From Panax quinquefolius (Eukaryota > Streptophyta > Magnoliopsida > Apiales > Araliaceae): a stretch of 64,000 bases of DNA. Below, one piece after another: positions 59,958 to 64,000 of the stretch. The stretch spans positions 113,560,253-113,624,252 of the forward strand of contig CM035170.1 in the NCBI GenBank assembly GCA_020205615.1, written 5' to 3'. Numbering within the stretch: position 1 is the first letter of the stretch; every line of letters begins with the position of its first letter. The translations under genes and the position numbers were made by a program. The notes beneath the pieces were generated by a model. The model did no database searches, was not told the origin of the DNA, and worked only from the letters and a program-made list of their open reading frames with translations.

Positions 59958-61115
59958 AAGACAGATATGTGAAACACATTATGAACACGAGATATACTCG
60001 GAGGTAACGCGAGTCTATAGCTACATTTCCTACTCTTGGCCAAGAATTTAAAATGGACCAATAAATCGTGGATCGAGTTTTCCTCTCTTCCCAAATCTTG
60101 TAACTCCCTTCCATGGAGCAACTCGCAATAATACATGATCCCTATACTAAATTCCACGCCCTTTCGATGAAGATCCGCATAACTCTTTTGTCGATCTTGT
60201 GCCGCTTTGTATACGTTGTCGAATCATTTGGATCTTTTCAGATTCATACGCACTCAACTCGGGTCCCAACAAAGGTTGCTTCACCAACCTCGCCCCAACA
60301 TAATCGAGAAGCGACACTTTCATCCATATAATGCTTCAAATAGAGCCACACCTATACTTCGCTCGATAACTGTTGTTGTAGGAGAATTCCACCAATGGTA
60401 AATACTTATCCTAACCGCCTTGAAGTCTAGGGACACGAGTCTTAATAAATCTTCAAGAGTTTGAATAGTCCTTTCGATTGTCCGTCTGGTTTGAGGATGG
60501 TATGCCGAATCAATCAGAACTGCGCAGGCCGATAGCTTTTTGCAAGCTAACCCAAAATCTTGAAGTGAATCTTGGGTCACGATCCCAAACTATGGATATG
60601 TGTATGTCATGCAACCTCACAATCTCATTCACACGTACATACCAAAGCAAGACGCTCAAGTGAATAAGTTTACCGTGACGGCAAGAAATGAGCAGACTTG
60701 GTTAATCTATCAACAATAACCCAAATAGCATTGATGCCTTGAGAAACCGTAGGAAGACCCAGAACGTAAATCCACGGTAATGTGTTTCCACTTCCATTTC
60801 GGAATCTCAAGTGGTTGCAACGGACCCTTAGGTACCGGATGTCTCGCCTTTACACGTTGACAAGTTAAACACATTGAGATAAACTTTGCATCTCTCTCTT
60901 CATATTGTTCCACCAAAATGTACGTCAAGATCACGATACATTTTAAGACTTCCAAGATGGATCGTGAAATGGTGTATTGTAGCCTCCATCATAATCTTGT
61001 ACTTCAAATCGAGTCGTTAGAACACAAAGTCTAGAGTGGACTCAAGTATTCCTTCTTCATCAATTCTCGCCCTAATAGCTCCTTCTTGTACTTTCTTCTT
61101 CATACGATCACCTCC
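59958..61115 (-). pseudogene. gypsy integrase without chromodomain (broken), second tandem copy
   Basis: The ORF 60710-60955 holds the zinc-finger region (FISMCLTCQRVKAR). The ORF 60320-60580 holds a frameshifted core with QDFGLACKK and SIGVALFEALYG. The ORF 59900-60157 holds the C-terminal domain (SISRVHNVFHISV). It is truncated at the LTR at the same point as the copy at 52708. Confidence 0.82.
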
Positions 61116-61435
61116 GGCCTACCCATTGAAAGAACCTTAACTTTTTCTATTAAAGTTGGCTCTACGCAGATACTTGACATCATCGCACTCGTCCTCGCGA
61201 TATGATATTCTACTCAACGCGTCACCTACCACATTCGCTTTTCGTGATGGTATTGAATAGTGTGGTCGTAGTCTTCAATAGCTCGTACAACGTCACGCCA
61301 AGCATAAGCGTATTGAGTTCTTTTTGAGTGAAGAAATATTTAAGGCTTTTATGGTCCAATATATCTCCACTTTCTCCCCATATAGATAAGGCCTCCATAT
61401 CTTTAGCGCGAAAACGATCACGCTAACTCTAGATC
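61116..61435 (-). pseudogene. gypsy RNase H remnant
   Basis: This is homologous to about 53870-54185. It ends at 61435 (ctctagatc), where the interrupted minus LTR resumes. RT, protease, gag and 5' LTR of this copy are absent. Confidence 0.8.
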
Positions 61436-62650
61436 TAAAAAACGTTTTTGTTAATTAAAACAATTAAAACTTCCAAAAATCAATTATTTCAGAACTTTGG
61501 AACTTCAATAATTCATAATAAATAGCTCTTTTATCAGAAAAATTCGAAACACGCGACTTTCCATAGGAAATTCCATTATCTACAACTTTGCAGAAGGAAG
61601 TTTTTCCAAATTCTAAATGTAAATTAACCGAAATCCACAAACAAGCGATTTTACAAAGCTATAATCAAATTTTTGATTAATAATGTGTCCACCAACACAC
61701 AAAATATGTGTTAAACATTTAATGCCACAAAATACTCTTTCTCCTCATATACTCATATATCCCACATTCATTATAAAATATCACCGTTAATATATTATTA
61801 AAATAATATATTTAAATGAATTATTTTATCGTAAAAAAGATAAAATATTAATTTTCAACAATTGTCACATTAAAAATTTTCTCCATCTATATCCACATAA
61901 AATTAATATTTTCCTCATCATATAAATCAATAATTAATTATTCACAAATAATATTACAGAATCACAAGATCAAGCAACCGTGCCGCTCCTGTGAAATGGG
62001 GGCTTTCAATAAGAATTTCTCTCACTTCTTGCCAAGCAATTAGGTGACCAAACCTCTCCTTAGATGTAACTTTCTAGACATTGTCAATAATGTTATCTAA
62101 TAATATTATTAGGATAATATGAATTATTGCTTCGATAATGGAAAATACGTGTAATGACAATTTATCAAACAACAAGTAATATAAAATATCAACGCCGCAA
62201 TTATTGAATCAATAAAATAAAATATCGAATAATAATTATCGTAATAATTATCGAGTAAAGTGCTCTTCACGTAAGAATCAATAATTGGTGCAATACCGTG
62301 TGCTATCGTGTTTTAACCACCGAGTATTTTAACAAAGATTGACAGAATAACTACGCCTGTTATTTATAAACAACTTATATTTGTCGCTTTCTTCATCCAA
62401 TCGATTCAAGTTATGGGCCCACACACATGGTCGCTACCATTCGCATTTAATATTCCCGACAAAGATTTAATATTCCACGCACCAAACGAATATTCCCCGA
62501 CAACAATGAATATTTTATAACCACTGCTTATTTTCAAATATTCATGTATCTTACCCCTAACTATCCACATTAATCAAATCAACCCTTACTATTTCAAAAT
62601 AATAAATAGAGGAAAATAAATTTCATTTATTAATAATTTGGGGTCTTACA
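61436..62650 (-). repeat. gypsy LTR, type I, minus strand, right piece (solo LTR)
   Basis: It resumes at aaaaaacgtttttg, about 40 bp further along the LTR than the point where the left piece stops at 49933. It ends with ttggggtcttaca at 62650, followed by the AGTAC duplication. Its U3 end has the aaataaatttcatttattaa form also seen at 21700 and 40500. Confidence 0.86.
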
Positions 62651-62655
62651 AGTAC

Positions 62656-63698
62656 TATTCACGAAGCATGATGATTTTTTTGTGAAATTTTCTATCTTTT
62701 AGTGTTTGAGTTATTATTCACGATACTAAGACTATTCACTTAATACTCAAGACTATTCACGTAAAAATTAAATTTTCGTTTTTTTCGTCCAAAATATCTA
62801 TTATGGATACTAGCTTTGATTATATCCATATTTTGATCATTCTTGAATTTTACTCCACTCCGTTATTTATGAAGTATTTTTGAACTTGGGTTATTTAAAG
62901 TACGAATCCTTAATACTTGTTCTTTTGTTTCACCGGATTCGCTTTTCTTTAAAATATTTTTCATCATCCTCAAATCTCTAAATGATGATATTATCGAATA
63001 TCTTTGGGTCAGTAGTAGCAAAGATGAATGATTTTGATGAATATCTTTGGCCCGTAGTGCAAAAGATGAACAGTGTTTAGATTTAACATGAATTAATCGG
63101 GTTAATATCTTTGCCCTTGTAGTGCAAAGATGAATATTTGATTTATGATGTATATTGATTGATGTTACAGGATAAAATATCGATGATGGACTTTTAAATT
63201 CATAGATGATAGTAGATTTCATTCTACTTTACTCTTCTAATGAATTGTTGTTTCCACTGCTAAATTGTTGATCCAAAACTTGTTGTCTATTGTATTCTAT
63301 TAGATTTTTCCTGTTCAAGACTAAGGATAATTTGTTGTACATTATCTTAGTCATAATATTCTTTTTATGGGTTAGTTGAGCTCACCCTTTCCTTTTTGTT
63401 CCATTTTTCTTCTTAGAAGACGAGAATATAAGCAGAACTAAGGGAAGGAGGAGTAATGGTTCAAGATGCAGTTGTTTTAGTAGTCCTCACTATTTTATAA
63501 AATAAAGGTATCAATAATTGTAATGAGGACTTATTTGAGCGTGAATATTGTCTAGAAGACAATATTTGTATTTAAACTCACAGTTTATGTGTTGTCGTAT
63601 TTTGCACGACAATTGTATTAATGAAGTTGTAGTTGTTTCTGTACCATGTATTTGGCAACTTAGAATGGGTATTGTATACCTATTTTGGGGGCGTCACA
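62656..63698 (+). repeat. gypsy LTR, type I, plus strand, right piece
   Basis: It continues the LTR interrupted at 48431: the joined sequence cacgagtac/tattcacgaag matches the uninterrupted sequence of other LTR copies. It ends GGGGGCGTCACA at 63698. The antisense ORF 62863-63222 runs through the tandem repeats and is not a gene. Confidence 0.9.
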
Positions 63699-64000
63699 AG
63701 AGGCCCACGTAAAAACATATTGTCAGTATAGTTATACAAAATGAATATTTATTATTAAAATAATCCTACTTGTAGAACTATTACACTTTTTTATTTTTTT
63801 TTTTTTTTTTCATTTCTCCATTATATGTCATGACTCAGCACATTAAAATGGAATAAAAAAATAAAATAAAGGCTCATTTCAGATAAAGTCATTCATACCG
63901 GGATTAAAATAATATTAAAATGTCGATTTGAAGACAAATTGTCACGATCGGGCAATAAAAATTGAAAAAATAAATGGCATGTAAAAGAGTTTATTCAACT
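63699..64000. other. Unassigned AT-rich sequence after the last LTR
   Basis: It is not repeated elsewhere in the window. It contains a poly-T tract (63794-63810) and no ORF worth naming. It may be host flank or another element. No PBS follows the LTR, which supports the LTR being solo or the 3' copy of an element. Confidence 0.5.

Larger units (their letters stand above)
49934..61435 (-). mobile_element. Two tandem gypsy copies sharing an LTR, minus strand
   Basis: Order: LTR (49934-52707), internal region (52708-57158), LTR (57159-59957), partial internal region (59958-61435). Both internal regions lack the chromodomain and polypurine tract at the same point, with the LTR end followed directly by cagatatgtgaaacacatta or a close variant. 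They sit inside the minus solo LTR. The left end is a clean LTR end, whereas the right end is broken within RNase H, so no duplication can be checked. Confidence 0.8.

Overview
This window is plant nuclear DNA made almost entirely of LTR retrotransposons. I found no host gene, RNA gene or CRISPR array. The signs of a flowering plant, probably a eudicot, are: Ty3/gypsy elements with a chromodomain-type integrase tail and an initiator-Met-tRNA-type primer-binding site (Tekay/Del-like chromoviruses), Ty1/copia elements of plant type, and long AT-rich LTRs of about 2.6-2.8 kb. The species cannot be told from the sequence.

Left half (1-42487). A plus-strand gypsy element starts upstream of the window: end of its 5' LTR (1-598), PBS (601-610), decayed gag/PR/RT/RNase H/IN (782-5300), and a 3' LTR split into 5441-5766 and 40531-42487. 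Inside that LTR lies a 35 kb block of minus-strand copies of the same family, arranged head to tail and sharing LTRs. In order these are LTR 5767-8543, internal region without gag, LTR 11717-14348, complete but broken internal region, LTR 19097-21734, internal region without pol, LTR 23477-26277, internal region truncated in protease, and an LTR fragment ending at 30058. Next comes the 5' half of a minus-strand copia element (30059-35697: integrase fragment, protease, gag, a long leader, PBS and a 1.73 kb LTR). The block ends with the 5' part of one more gypsy copy (35698-40530).

Middle (42488-44574). The 3' half of a different, plus-strand copia element carries the only long clean ORF in the window (298 codons, RT C-terminus plus RNase H), then a polypurine tract and a short LTR, a microsatellite and about 230 bp of unassigned sequence.

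Right half (44575-64000). Nested LTRs resolve well here. A plus LTR (45744-48431 continued at 62656-63698) contains a solo LTR with TTTTA target-site duplications (46234-47265) and a minus LTR with AGTAC duplications (48432-49933 continued at 61436-62650). The minus LTR in turn holds two tandem minus gypsy copies (49934-61435).

All gypsy coding regions carry many frameshifts. Differences between copies cluster at CG, CAG/CTG and CCG sites and are often small indels, so part of the damage may be long-read consensus error at methylated cytosines rather than true decay. Chromodomain-bearing integrase and deep nesting fit a heterochromatic, probably pericentromeric, location, but that is inference.
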